Source: Triticum aestivum
Lineage: Eukaryota > Streptophyta > Magnoliopsida > Poales > Poaceae
Direction: 5' to 3'
Assembly: GCF_018294505.1 (NCBI RefSeq)
Contig: NC_057810.1
Coordinates: forward strand, 703,649,622-703,713,621
DNA: 64,000 nt
Below, piece by piece: positions 35,013 to 45,238 of this stretch (positions within the stretch are counted from its first letter, which is position 1; each line of letters starts with the position of its first letter). The notes beneath the pieces were generated by a model. That model saw only the letters and a list, made by a program, of their open reading frames with translations, was not told the origin of the DNA and ran no database searches. Made by a program: the position numbers and the translations under genes.

Positions 35013-36426
35013 CACTACTAGGAAAAGGGCTATAGATGGAAATGGCACTAATGGCGCACCAGACATGTGGTGCACCATTAGTATATACTAATGGCGCACC
35101 ACCTTCTACTAATGGCGCACCACCTTCTGATGCGCCATTAGTGTTGAAACTACTAATGGCGCACCCTGCCTACGGTGCGCCATTAGTACCAAATTTTTTT
35201 TTGAACTAGTGCGCCTGTGTCCAAACATACTAATGGCGCACCGTGTGTGTGGTGCGCCATTACTAGTTAAACTAGTAGTGGCGCACCATGCCACGNNNNN
35301 NNNNNNNNNNNNNNNNNNNNNNNNNNNNNNNNNNNNNNNNNNNNNNNNNNNNNNNNNNNNNNNNNNNNNNNNNNNNNNNNNNNNNNNNNNNNNNNNNNNN
35401 NNNNNNNNNNNNNNNNNNNNNNNNNNNNNNNNNNNNNNNNNNNNNNNNNNNNNNNNNNNNNNNNNNNNNNNNNNNNNNNNNNNNNNNNNNNNNNNNNNNN
35501 NNNNNNNNNNNNNNNNNNNNNNNNNNNNNNNNNNNNNNNNNNNNNNNNNNNNNNNNNNNNNNNNNNNNNNNNNNNNNNNNNNNNNNNNNNNNNNNNNNNN
35601 NNNNNNNNNNNNNNNNNNNNNNNNNNNNNNNNNNNNNNNNNNNNNNNNNNNNNNNNNNNNNNNNNNNNNNNNNNNNNNNNNNNNNNNNNNNNNNNNNNNN
35701 NNNNNNNNNNNNNNNNNNNNNNNNNNNNNNNNNNNNNNNNNNNNNNNNNNNNNNNNNNNNNNNNNNNNNNNNNNNNNNNNNNNNNNNNNNNNNNNNNNNN
35801 NNNNNNNNNNNNNNNNNNNNNNNNNNNNNNNNNNNNNNNNNNNNNNNNNNNNNNNNNTCCCTCCTCTCCCTCCTCCCTCCTCTCCGGTGAGGCAAAAAAT
35901 CCCCTCCTCTCCGGTGAGCTCCTCCTCCCTCCTCTCCGGTGAGCTCCTCCTCCCTCCTCTTCGGTGAGCTCCTCCTCCCTCCTCTCCGGTGAGCTCCTCC
36001 TCCTCCTCTCCGGCGAACTCCTCTCCGGCAAAAGACCATGGCAACAAGATCCAAAAACAACAGGAACAAAATTTGAGAATATTGTCGTGCCAAAAAACAA
36101 GCAAAAAAAACGAGCAAAAAAATGGGCAAAAAATCACGATCCAGATCTAGATTCTAAATGACGCATCACTAATGGCGCATCACAGGAAAGTGCGCCATTA
36201 GTATGCCGCGGTTACTAATGGCACATCTAGTTGTGGTGCGCCATTAGTATCCAAAGCACCTGGCCCCTGGGAGGCATACTAATGGCGCACCGTGGCCTAT
36301 ACTAATGGCGCACCAGTGGTGCGCCATTAGTAAAAATTACTAATGGCGTGCTGTTAGTGGCGCACCACAGATGCGCCATTAATGGCCATAATAGGTGCGC
36401 CATTAGTAGAGGTTTTTCTAGTAGTG
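35013..36426. mobile_element. CACTA transposon D, non-coding, 1.4 kb, nested in Copia C gag
   Basis: The ends CACTACTAGGAAAAGGGCT and AGGTTTTTCTAGTAGTG are inverted repeats. The target duplication TAA lies at 35010-35012 and 36427-36429. More than a dozen copies of ACTAATGGCGCACC and its complement fill both subterminal regions. No transposase is present. Its middle is an N gap (35296-35857), after which short CCTCCTCTCCGGTGAG repeats follow, so the true length is uncertain. It would depend on transposase supplied by another CACTA element. Confidence 0.9.
35296..35857. other. Assembly gap (562 N) inside CACTA D
   Basis: The gap lies between the left subterminal array and a simple CTCCTCCCTCCTCTCCGG tandem repeat at 35858-36010. 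That repeat probably caused the assembly break. Confidence 0.9.
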
Positions 36427-36429
36427 TAA

Positions 36430-38466
36430 AACTAGATAAAGTGGATGGATCCACTGAAGATTCCTTTGTAGCAACCCATGTGGTTTTGGGATACTGCTCA
36501 GGCTTCCAGTAGGAACCATCAGCATTCATTTTCCTCTCGAACCCAACACCCTCTTTCCTAGGGTTTCGGTTCAGAATCTGCTTTTTGAGGACATCGCAGA
36601 GTGTCTGATGTCCCTTCAAACTTTTGTGAAGAACATCCTTGTTTCAAGCAATGTCTTCAACGTAGCATTTTCATCAACAATAGCAGTGGTATCCTCCGCA
36701 GAGGGGTTAGTTTCCACATCAGTAGTTGAAGACAATGCAACAGCAGCGGCATTGGAACATTCAGCAATAGAGGTAGCGTTATCACGCTCAATGCATTTTA
36801 AACATGGTGGTTCGAATCCATCCTGAGCGGAACTGATCTGTTGAGCGCGAAATGACTCATTCTCTTTTTGAAGATCTTCATGAGTCACTTTCAATTTCTC
36901 AAGCTCTTGCTTCCTTTGAAGATAATCATAGGAGAGCCTTTCATATGTGGTTGAGAGCGTCTCATGAAGACTTTCAAGTTCTTGGTACTTAGCATGAAGA
37001 TTTTTTATGTCTTCTACTAAGGACTGTGAACGTGTCATTTCCACGTCCAACAGGTCATCGCTTTTGTCTAAAAGTTTTTGAGTATGTTCCATAGCCCTTT
37101 GTTGTTCAGTAGCAATTTTAGCAAGTGTTTTGTAGCTGGGTTTGGATTCACAATCAGAGTCATCTTCACTTGATGTTTGAAAGTAAGCATTGCGTGATTT
37201 TACCTTGGCACCACGTGCCATGAAGCAGTAGGTGGGAGCGGGATCGTCCTTGTCATCAGCTTCAGTGTTGGTGTGGAAGTCGGTGTCTTCAGTGTTGAAG
37301 ATGGACTTGGCAACATAGGTTGTGGCTAGAGCCAGACTTTCAATGCCAGGGTCGGACTCTTCTCCAGACTCCACCTCCACCTCCTCAGAAGCAGACTCCT
37401 CCTCTGAATCCATTTCCTTGCCAACAAAAGCACGAGCCTTGCCGGATGAGCTCTTCTTATGTGATGAAGACTTGGAAGAAGACTTCGAAGAAGATTTTGA
37501 GGATTTCTTCTTCTTCTTGTCATCAGAATCATATTCCTTGCTCTTCTTCTTCTTCTTCTCATTGTCCCACTGTGGACACTCAGATATGTAGTGACCAGGT
37601 TTCTTGCACTTGTGACATGTTCTCTTCTTGTTGTCATGAGTGGAGGCTTCATCATTCCTTGAGCTGGATCGTGAAGACTTTCTGAAGCCCTTCTTCTTGG
37701 TGAACCTATGAAACTTCTTCACAAGCATGGCAAGTTCCTTTCCAATGTCTTCAAGATCATCAGAACCGCAGTCAGATTCTTCTTCAGATGAGGAAACCAC
37801 TTTTGCCTTCAAACCGCGAGTTCGGCCATAGTTGGGACCATATATATCTCTTTTCTCATAAAGCTGGAACTCATGTGTGTTGAGCCTCTCAAGTATATCA
37901 GACGGATCAAGTGTATTGAAGTCAGGACGTTCTTGTATCATGAGGGCAAGGGTGTCAAAGGAGTTGTCAAGTGATCTCAGTAGTGTCTTGACGATTTCAT
38001 GCTTGGTGATCTCAGTGGCGCCAAGAGCCTGAAGCTCATTTGTGATGCCACTAAGGCGATCAAACGTGAGCTGGACATTTTCATTGTCGTTTCTCCTGAA
38101 GCGGTTGAAGAGATTGCGAAGAACACTGATTCTCTGGTCTCTTTGGGTTGAGACGCCTTCATTGACCTTGGATAGCCAGTCCCAGACTAGCTTTGACGTT
38201 TCCAGAGCACTCACACGGCCATACTGTCCTTTGGTTAGATGACCACAGATGATGTTCTTTGCAGTGGAGTCCAGTTGAATGAACTTCTTGACATCAGTAG
38301 GGGTGACACCTTCACCAGTTTTGGGAACGCCATTCTTGACGACATACTAGAGGTCAACATCAATGGCTTCAAGATGCATGCGCATCTTATTCTTCCAGTA
38401 GGGATATTCAGTTCCATCGAACACGGGACAAGCAGCAAAGACTTTGATTATCCCTGCAGTCGACAT
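36430..38466 (-). pseudogene. Copia C gag, N-terminal part
   Basis: The start is the ATG at 38466 (MSTAGIIKVFAACPVFDG). An in-frame stop at 38349-38347 precedes the long open part from 38214, which holds the UBN2-type gag domain (VWDWLSKVNEG, LERLNTHEFQL), a CCHC knuckle (CHKCKKPGHYISECP, about 37622-37578), a Lys/Ser-rich and acidic stretch, and a coiled coil (KLDVEMTRSQSLVEDI-like). A frameshift near 36630 continues into FERKMNADGSYWKPEQYPKT, which is then interrupted at 36426 by CACTA D. Confidence 0.85.
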
Positions 38467-38518
38467 AGCTGAAACTCCAGGTGGTTAAACCGAATCACAC
38501 AGAACAAGGGAGTACCTT

Positions 38519-38530
38519 GCTCTGATACCA
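38519..38530 (-). other. Copia C primer-binding site
   Basis: On the minus strand TGGTATCAGAGC lies two bases inside the 5' LTR. It is an exact match to the plant Copia initiator-Met tRNA primer site. Confidence 0.92.
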
Positions 38531-38532
38531 AT

Positions 38533-39865
38533 TGAAAGTGCTAGTATCGACTAGAGGGGGGTGAATAGGCGATTTTTATGAAAGTCTTCAAAACTTGGAA
38601 GTTTCGAAGACAAACAATAGAAATGACCTAGTTGATATGCAGCGGAAGATAAACTACCATAAGCAAGCCATAGTCAAGTATGCAATGATGTGAAAGTACA
38701 GGACTAATAGCAGCTAAGTAGTAAGGATCAGGATGGAAGATAGTATGAAGACAATCAACAATAGAAGTCAAGCGATGAAGTCATACAGATAAGACAAATA
38801 AGCAAAGACTTCACGAAGACAAACTCAAAGTAAAGGAGGGAAGGGATAGAACCAGTCACTTGTTGAAGACACAGGATTTGTTGGACCAGTTCCAGTTGCT
38901 GTGACAATTGTATGTCTGGTTAGGGAGGCTGAGATTCAACTCAGAAGACCGTGTCTTCACCTTATTCCCCTTGAGCTAAGGACACCTAGTCCTCGCCCAA
39001 TCACTCTGGTAAGTCTTCAAGGTAGACTTCCGAACCTTCACAGACTTCGTTCACCCGGCGATCCACAATGACTCTTGGATGCTCAGAACGCGACGCCTAA
39101 CCGGCTGGAGGATACATAGTCCTCAAGTGTAATAAGTCTTCAGGTCACATAGACAGAAAGACTTCAGTGATGCCTAACACTCTTTGGCTCTGGGTGTTTG
39201 GGCTTTGTCCTCGCAAGGATTTCTCTCTCAAAGGCTTCGAGGTGGGTTGCTCTCAAAATGACAAAAGCCATAAACTAACTCTGAGCAGCCACCAATTTAT
39301 GGTGTAGGGGGTGGGATATTTATAGCCACAAGGCAACCCGACCTGATATGTCCAAAATGACCTTGGGTCACTAAGGAACTGACACGTGTTCCAACGGTCA
39401 GATTTCAAACACACACGGCAACTTTACTTGGGCTACAAGTAAAGCTGACTCATCCAGCTCTGGATAAGATTTGCTCTCATTGTCTTCGCTCGAAGACATA
39501 GGATTTGGGTTGAGCATCACTTCAGTCATTCTGACTTAGTTCACTTGGACCCCACTTAATAGTACGGTGGTTCATATGACTCAAACAAAGAAGAAAAGGA
39601 AACAACGAAACAACACAGTCTTCGCGCTCCATAGTCTTCACTCAATGTCTTCTCTCGTCATAGTCTTCAATGTGAATATCTTCACATACCACCATTGTCT
39701 TCAATGTCTTCATACATTTTTAGGGGTCATCTCCGGTAGGTAAACCGAATCAATGAGGGACACAACCTGCGTTATCCTGCAATTCTCACAAAAGCATTAG
39801 TCCCTCAACCAACTTTGTTGTCAATACTCCAAAACCAACTAGGGGTGGCACTAGGTGCACTTACA
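38533..39865 (-). repeat. Copia C 5' LTR
   Basis: A 1333-bp LTR, the partner of 25390-26723, adjoins the primer site and the GCTTT target copy at 39866-39870. A TATA-like ATAAATATCCC is present on the minus strand near 39323-39313. Confidence 0.9.
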
Positions 39866-39870
39866 GCTTT

Positions 39871-41509
39871 CCGCGAATGCAACCCTTCCTATCACCATGT
39901 TCATCAACACACGGTGTTCTTCTGAGACGGACGCACGCCCAAGCAGATCCCTCAGCCTCTCCGACCCCGCACCAGGGGGCACCAAACAAGCCCGACGACC
40001 TTTTTCAGGATCCGGACTTGGAGAAACCCGCCGGCACGACACCTCGGGGTCGCCTGCCTCATAAGACGGTGCATCTAGGGGAGGCGTTTCGCTCTCTATC
40101 ATCTCCAGACGGAGATCCCCTGAAGACGAGCTCTGCAGAAAAGGGTCAAGATCCGAACTGCAAGGTAATATTTCGGTTATCTTCCTCAGAAATAAAACAG
40201 GGATGTCACTAATTTTTGAGCCCCTCCCTTTACTTACGGCTCGGTGGAAAGCTGATCCCTTTGAGGGCGCAATGCGGCCGGGGCAGTCTCCGGCGCCGGA
40301 TCCTCTGACAAAGATTTCTTCCCCTGTTTCGAGGTCATCTCCTCCGGGTCTTCAGAGGTACTCCTTTTCTTTCCCAGGTTGGGGGAATTCTCGATTCCTC
40401 CCTTCTTGACAGTCTCCTTCGTGGAGGTGGCAGCTCCTTGGTTCCCCTCTTCGCCCTCTGCTGAAAACATAATCTGCAGCATCCTGGTTAACACGGGATT
40501 TGGCGCGGTCTCGGGCAGGGGGGCTGGACACCTGATAAGCTTTGCCTTCGCTATCCACTCATGATCAAAGTATAGCTCTATTCAAGGGCCGCTTTATGAT
40601 GAAAATACGGATGGTGCGTCCAAATGTGGGGCTGCTCACCTTAACATCTTGGCGATTGCAACTCAGACCTACGTCCTCGGATAAATCCGGACACCTTGTT
40701 TGTGGTCCAAAGAATAATTTGTACATCTCCATGGGCGTTGCACCCATAAAATGTTGGAGGACTCACGGTCCCTTCGGATTAAATTCCCACAGGCGGAGGG
40801 GGCGACGTTTGCAGGGCAGCGTGCGGCGAATCAGCATAACTTGCGCCACTACGGTCAGGTTAATATCTCTTTCTAGGAGATCTCGAATGCGGTCCTGCAG
40901 TAGGGGCACGTCTTTGGACGGACCCCAGATAAGCCCTTCATTGACCCATGACACTCGTCGTGGCGGGGGACCCGAGCGAAAAGCAGGAGGCGCCACCCAT
41001 GTGGTGCCCCTAGGGGCTATGATATAAAACCAGTCTTGTTGCCATAAACCGAACTCTTCTTGGAAAGTGCCCTCGGGCCATGGAGCGTCGGCTATCTTGC
41101 TTATGATAGCTCCTCCGCACTTGGCGTGCTACCCCTCGATCATCTTCGGCTCTACTTTGAAGGTTTTAAGCCACAATCCTAAGTGAGGGGTGACATGGAG
41201 GAAGGCTTCGCACACTACGATAAACGACGAAATTTGGAGGATGGACTCCGGAGCTAGGTCGTGAAATTCCAGCCCGTAATAGAACATCAGCCCCCTCACA
41301 AAGGGATCAATCGAGAAGCCTAACCCCTGAAGGAAGTGAGATGTGAACACCACGCTCTCACCGGGCTGAGGAGAAGGAATGGCCTGCCCTCGAGCGGGCA
41401 GCCTATGCGAGATTTCGCCGGTTAGATACCTGGCATCTCTCAGCTTTCGCGCGTCTTCTTCCGTAACGGAGGAAGGCACCCACCGGCCTTGAAGGTTGGA
41501 GCCGGACAT
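39871..41509 (-). pseudogene. Gypsy B antisense ORF, 5' exons (PF04195-type)
   Basis: The minus-strand start is the ATG at 41509 (MSGSNLQGRWVPSS). The PF04195-like domain follows with HFLQGLGFSIDPFVRGLMF and SILQISSFIVVCEAFL. A stop lies at 41131-41129. The reading continues as CGGAIISKIADAPWPEG, FRSGPPPRRVSWVNE and a stretch around 40840-40760 with LIRRTLPCKRRPLRLWEF. Further exon-like pieces run to the Copia C target at 39871. Gypsy A's ORF shares the first domain but differs in the middle. The function is unknown. Breaks and the Copia insertion mean it is no longer intact. Confidence 0.7.
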
Positions 41510-42052
41510 CGTCAGACGTCCGAAGCGCCTAAAACTAGAAACCTTGGGTGTTGGAACTCGAGGCGAGGGGCGGATTTGATTGGATTGAAGGAAGAGGGAG
41601 TCTAGCCTTGGTCTCTTTATAAAGGAGTTGAATACCAAGAGCCCTCCCCGTAACCGTTTGGGACTCGCTTTCAACCAGAGAGTCATTCCAAAAGGCGCGG
41701 TTGGGTTACCCACGCCCGTATTGATGAGAATCCCGGAATAAGGGGACACGATCTCTGCTTCGACAAGGCGTGCCAAGGAAACCGCCTCGCTAAGCGCGCT
41801 GAGGTGGAACGGTAAAATGAATAAAGGCTAGGCCGTGGCATGATGCCACGCTGCGGAATACGTCAGCAGATTAGATTTGTGTAAATATTATTCTCTCTAT
41901 GGCGGCATGTGGAACTTATTTTTGCAGAGCCGGACACTACCCTTGTGTTCAAACATCTTCTATGAAGTATTCGGAGGAGGAACCCGCCTTGCAATGCCGA
42001 AGACAATTTGCGCTCCGGACTCATCATCATTGAAGCCTGGTTCAGGGGCTAC

Positions 42053-42524
42053 TGAGGGAGTCCTGGATTAGGGGGTGTCCGGATGGCCGGACTATGACCT
42101 TTGGCCGGACTCCCGGACTATGAAGATACAAGATTGAAGACTCCGTCCCGTGTCCGGATAGGGACTTTCCTTGGCATGGAAGGCAAGCTTGGCGATACAA
42201 TATGAAGATCTCCTCCCATTGCAACCGACTCTGTGTAACCCTAGCCCTCTCCGGTGTCTATATAAACCGGAGAGTTTTAGTCCGTAGGACGAACAACAAT
42301 CATACCATAGGCTAGCTTCTAGGGTTAGCCTCTCTGATCTCGTGGTAGATCAACTCTTGTAATACCCATACCATCAATATTAATCAAGCAGGAGTAGGGT
42401 TTTACCTCCACCGAGAGGGCCCGAACCTGGGTAAAAACATCGTGTCCCTTGTCTCCTGTTACCATCCGCCTAGACGCACAACTCGGGACCCCCTACCCGA
42501 GATCCACCGGTTTTGACACCGACA
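42053..42524 (+). repeat. Gypsy B 3' LTR
   Basis: A 472-bp LTR, the partner of 19494-19965, begins TGAGGGAGTCCTGG and ends GACACCGACA, and is preceded by the polypurine-like TTCAGGGGCTAC. CACTA A transposase sequence resumes immediately at 42525. Confidence 0.92.
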
Positions 42525-44282
42525 ATGTCCTTGAGAGCTTGCTCGCAACACTGATGAACATGCCGGATAAGACCAAGGATGGGCCGAAGGCAAGAAAAGA
42601 CTTGCAAGATTTGAAAATCAGGGAAGATCTGCACATGCCGCCCCGTAAAATGTCAGACGAGACAGAGACGGAGACAGAGGCACAGGAGAAGAAGGGAAAG
42701 AAAATAAAGAAAGAGGATTATTGCCCCCCTTCTTGCTTCACCTTAAGTCAGGCTGAGATCAATCAATTCTTTAAGTGCCTTACCGGAGTCAAAGTTAGCT
42801 CCGGTTACTGTGGCAAGATAAGCAGATATCTAGACACGGACAAGAAAAGGTTCAGCGGGATGAAGACTCATGACTGTCATGTGATGATGACGCAGATACT
42901 ACCTGTTGCCCTTAGAGGGATAATGGACAAGCACGTCCGTGACACGCTTATTGGTCTCTGCAACTTTTTCGATGTCATATCTCGAAAGTCGATCAGTGTG
43001 AAGCAGCTCCAAAGGCTACAGGAAGACATCGTTGTGATACTGAATGAGCTTGAGATGTACTTCCCGCCCGCGTTCTTTGACGTGATGGTGCATCTGTGTG
43101 TCCATATTGTGGATGACATAATAGACCTGGGGCCATCATTCCTGCACAACATGATGCCGTTTGAGAGGATGAATGGGATCATCAAAGGATTCGTTCGTAA
43201 CATGTCCCGTCTGGATGGAAGCATCGTCCAGGGCTATTTGGCACAAGAGTGCATCTCTTTCTGTGAGAATTTTCTATATGGTGCAGACCAGCCGCCTGGT
43301 GTTAGTGTTGGCTTGCCCGTTAACAAGCACGATGGGAGGCTCGAAGGAGATGGTCACTGCAACGGTCGCAGGGAACTGCACGTGGCATACTCAGATCGAC
43401 ACAGCGACTTTGACAGAGCAAACTTGGTAGTGCTACAACACCTAGACGAGGTAGATCCTTTCGTGGCACTGCACAAAGAAATTATCGCAAAGAAGTATCG
43501 TCACCGGGGGGTATGCAGGACGGACGCCAAAGTTACTAGAGAGCACAACTCCACTTTCCTGCATTGGTTCAAAGAGCATATTATTGCTAATCCCTCGGAG
43601 GAGGGCTCTAAGGACGGATTGCTCATATACGCCTTAGCACATGGCCCCTCGCCCAACCTCGTAACCTATCAGGCATATGATATCAACGGATACACGTTCT
43701 ACACAGAGGCCAAAGATATGGACAGTGATGATCAGAACTCAGGGGCGACGATGGAATGCATGACCGGCAGCGACAACGACGCAACTGAACGATTTTATGG
43801 AAGGGTCAAGGAGATCTGGGAGCTTGACTACTCTGGACTGCACAACACGACGATGTTCCATGTCAGATGGGCTAAGAATCGAAAGAGAAAGCCGGATTTT
43901 CACTACATGACTATACCCGACGCCAAGAGCGCTATCGTGAACGCTATCGCAAAAAACGAGCCATGGGTACACGCTAAGCACGTGACACAATACTTCTTCA
44001 TAACTGACCCGCGCAATCCCCCGTGTTATCGTGAGGAGAGGCAAAAGGAACATCATTGGAATGGATGGAGTCGCCAACGAGGAAGACTATGATCAGTACG
44101 GCAACCCAATGAGGGAAGATGACGATGATGATGAAGTATACGTCAAAAGAAGAATCAATACTACATTACCTAAGAAAAATCGTACTCCATGGAAAAGGCA
44201 AAGTCACAATGACGGGCTCAATTATTCTTCGACGAACAAGAAGGGAAAGAAGCTGACTCAAAAACGAAAACGTCAGCACTGA
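42525..44282 (+). pseudogene. CACTA A TNP2-like transposase, C-terminal part
   Basis: Directly after the Gypsy B LTR the reading is LESLLATLMNMPDKTKDG, the normal continuation of a TNP2 protein. A DUF4218-like domain follows (HDCHVMMTQILPVALRG, VHLCVHIVDDIIDLGP, MMPFERMNGIIKGFVRN). Then comes a DUF4216-like domain (YDINGYTFYTEAKD, ELDYSGLHNTTMFHVRWA). A single-base frameshift near 44040 separates the last stretch (IIGMDGVANEEDYDQYG and a Lys-rich end), which stops at 44280-44282. Confidence 0.88.
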
Positions 44283-44504
44283 GGAAACTTATGTTATCGG
44301 TCAAATGATGTAATATATATATATATATGTTCCTATTTTGTATACACACTTAGCCATTATTATGCATGGGTCCAATGATGTATAATATATATGTTCCTAT
44401 TTTGCATACATATTTAACCGTCAAATGATGCAATATATATCGCCCTCCCTTCGTTCACTGCCCTCGGGAAATAAAAGTGGGATAAAATAAAGGAAAAGCA
44501 AAAG
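44283..44504. other. CACTA A transposase 3' flank
   Basis: No gene is seen. There is an AT microsatellite (about 44311-44328) and a roughly 60-bp imperfect repeat (AATATATATGTTCCTATTTTG) at about 44320 and 44380. Confidence 0.6.
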
Positions 44505-45238
44505 GAAAACTGGCAGTAGCGAAGGTAGTAGCAGCGCGTTTCGCCTAAACCGCTACAGCTACTGAAGTTAGTAGTAGTGAATTTTGTATAAAGCGCTACA
44601 GCTACTGAAGGTAGTAGCAGCGCGTTTTGTCCAAATGCGCTACTGTTACGTCCACTTAACCCAAAATTCTCACCCACCCTGCTTCATCCCGCCTTTTCCC
44701 CCCAAATCCCCACTCTCTCTTCCCCCGTCGCACCGCCACGCCCGACCCGGCCCCGACGCTCGCCCCCCACTCCGGCGCCGGCGCTAGCCCCCGACCCCGG
44801 CGCTCGCCCCCGACCCGTCGGCCCTCGCCTCCCTCCTCTCCCCTCCCGGCCGTCGTCGGGCCTGCCTCCTCGCCCCTGCACCCTCTATAAACCCCCCCTC
44901 TCTCTCTGCTAGGGTTCTTCGGTTAATTTACTTAGGTTTTAGTTAGGGCAGTATGTTAATTAGGTTATCTATTTAGTTATGAATTTAGCTAGGTTTCGAA
45001 ATTAGCTGAATTTATATGCAAATTTGAACTGGAATGTTGATTCATTTCCGTTCCGGTGAATTTCAGGCGCTCGATATGTCCATTTTTTAGCAAAGGTCAT
45101 GCCGAAATTTCCCGTGAATAAAGGCATGATTTTGTGCTACATAGTTGGGATATCGAGTGCTGGCACATAGATTTCTTTTTATGTCATTTCTCATTTATTC
45201 ATACTTTTAGAAATAAATGAGGACACTTAATAGGAAAC
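44505..45238 (+). promoter_or_regulatory. Internal subterminal-type repeats and leader before the TNPA-like ORF
   Basis: The stretch at 44510-44660 carries the same GTAGTAGCAGCGCG and GCTACAGCTACTG units as the CACTA A ends. A C/T-rich tract follows, then a leader at 45025-45125 that aligns with 17565-17680: both share GATT(C)ATTTCCGTT, a CCGGTGAATTTC-like stretch, and GGTCATGCC(G/A)AATTT. So the TNPA-like gene has a diverged copy of the transposase gene's upstream region. Confidence 0.65.

Larger units (their letters stand above)
25390..39865 (-). mobile_element. Copia retrotransposon C (Maximus/Sirevirus-like), 14.5 kb
   Basis: LTRs lie at 25390-26723 and 38533-39865, with the target duplication GCTTT at 25385-25389 and 39866-39870. 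All coding is on the minus strand: gag (38466 to about 34513, split by CACTA D), protease and integrase (34269-32370), the first reverse transcriptase block only, then a 1423-codon ORF (31496-27225). It has an initiator-Met primer site at 38530-38519. Length, LTR start (TGAAAGTGCTAGTATCGAC) and the long gag with coiled coil suggest the Maximus/Sirevirus group. About 29 LTR differences were counted by hand (about 2.2 percent). Confidence 0.92.
19494..42524 (+). mobile_element. Gypsy retrotransposon B (non-autonomous), nested in the CACTA A transposase
   Basis: LTRs lie at 19494-19965 and 42053-42524. The flanking 5-mers are ATATC (19489-19493) and ATGTC (42525-42529), a target duplication with one change. 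On the plus strand it has gag and protease but no reverse transcriptase, RNase H or integrase. On the minus strand it has the same kind of antisense ORF as Gypsy A, here split by Copia C (25390-39865). Without Copia C it is about 8.5 kb. About 12 differences, all transitions, were counted by hand between its LTRs (about 2.5 percent). Confidence 0.9.

Noticed and set aside
35109..36137. Long open frames of about 200-340 codons across the N gap
   Set aside because: They are open only because N bases contain no stops. The real flanking sequence is CACTA D repeats.
44311..44330. AT repeat as a possible origin or matrix attachment site
   Set aside because: It is a simple microsatellite in a transposon 3' flank, with nothing else in support.
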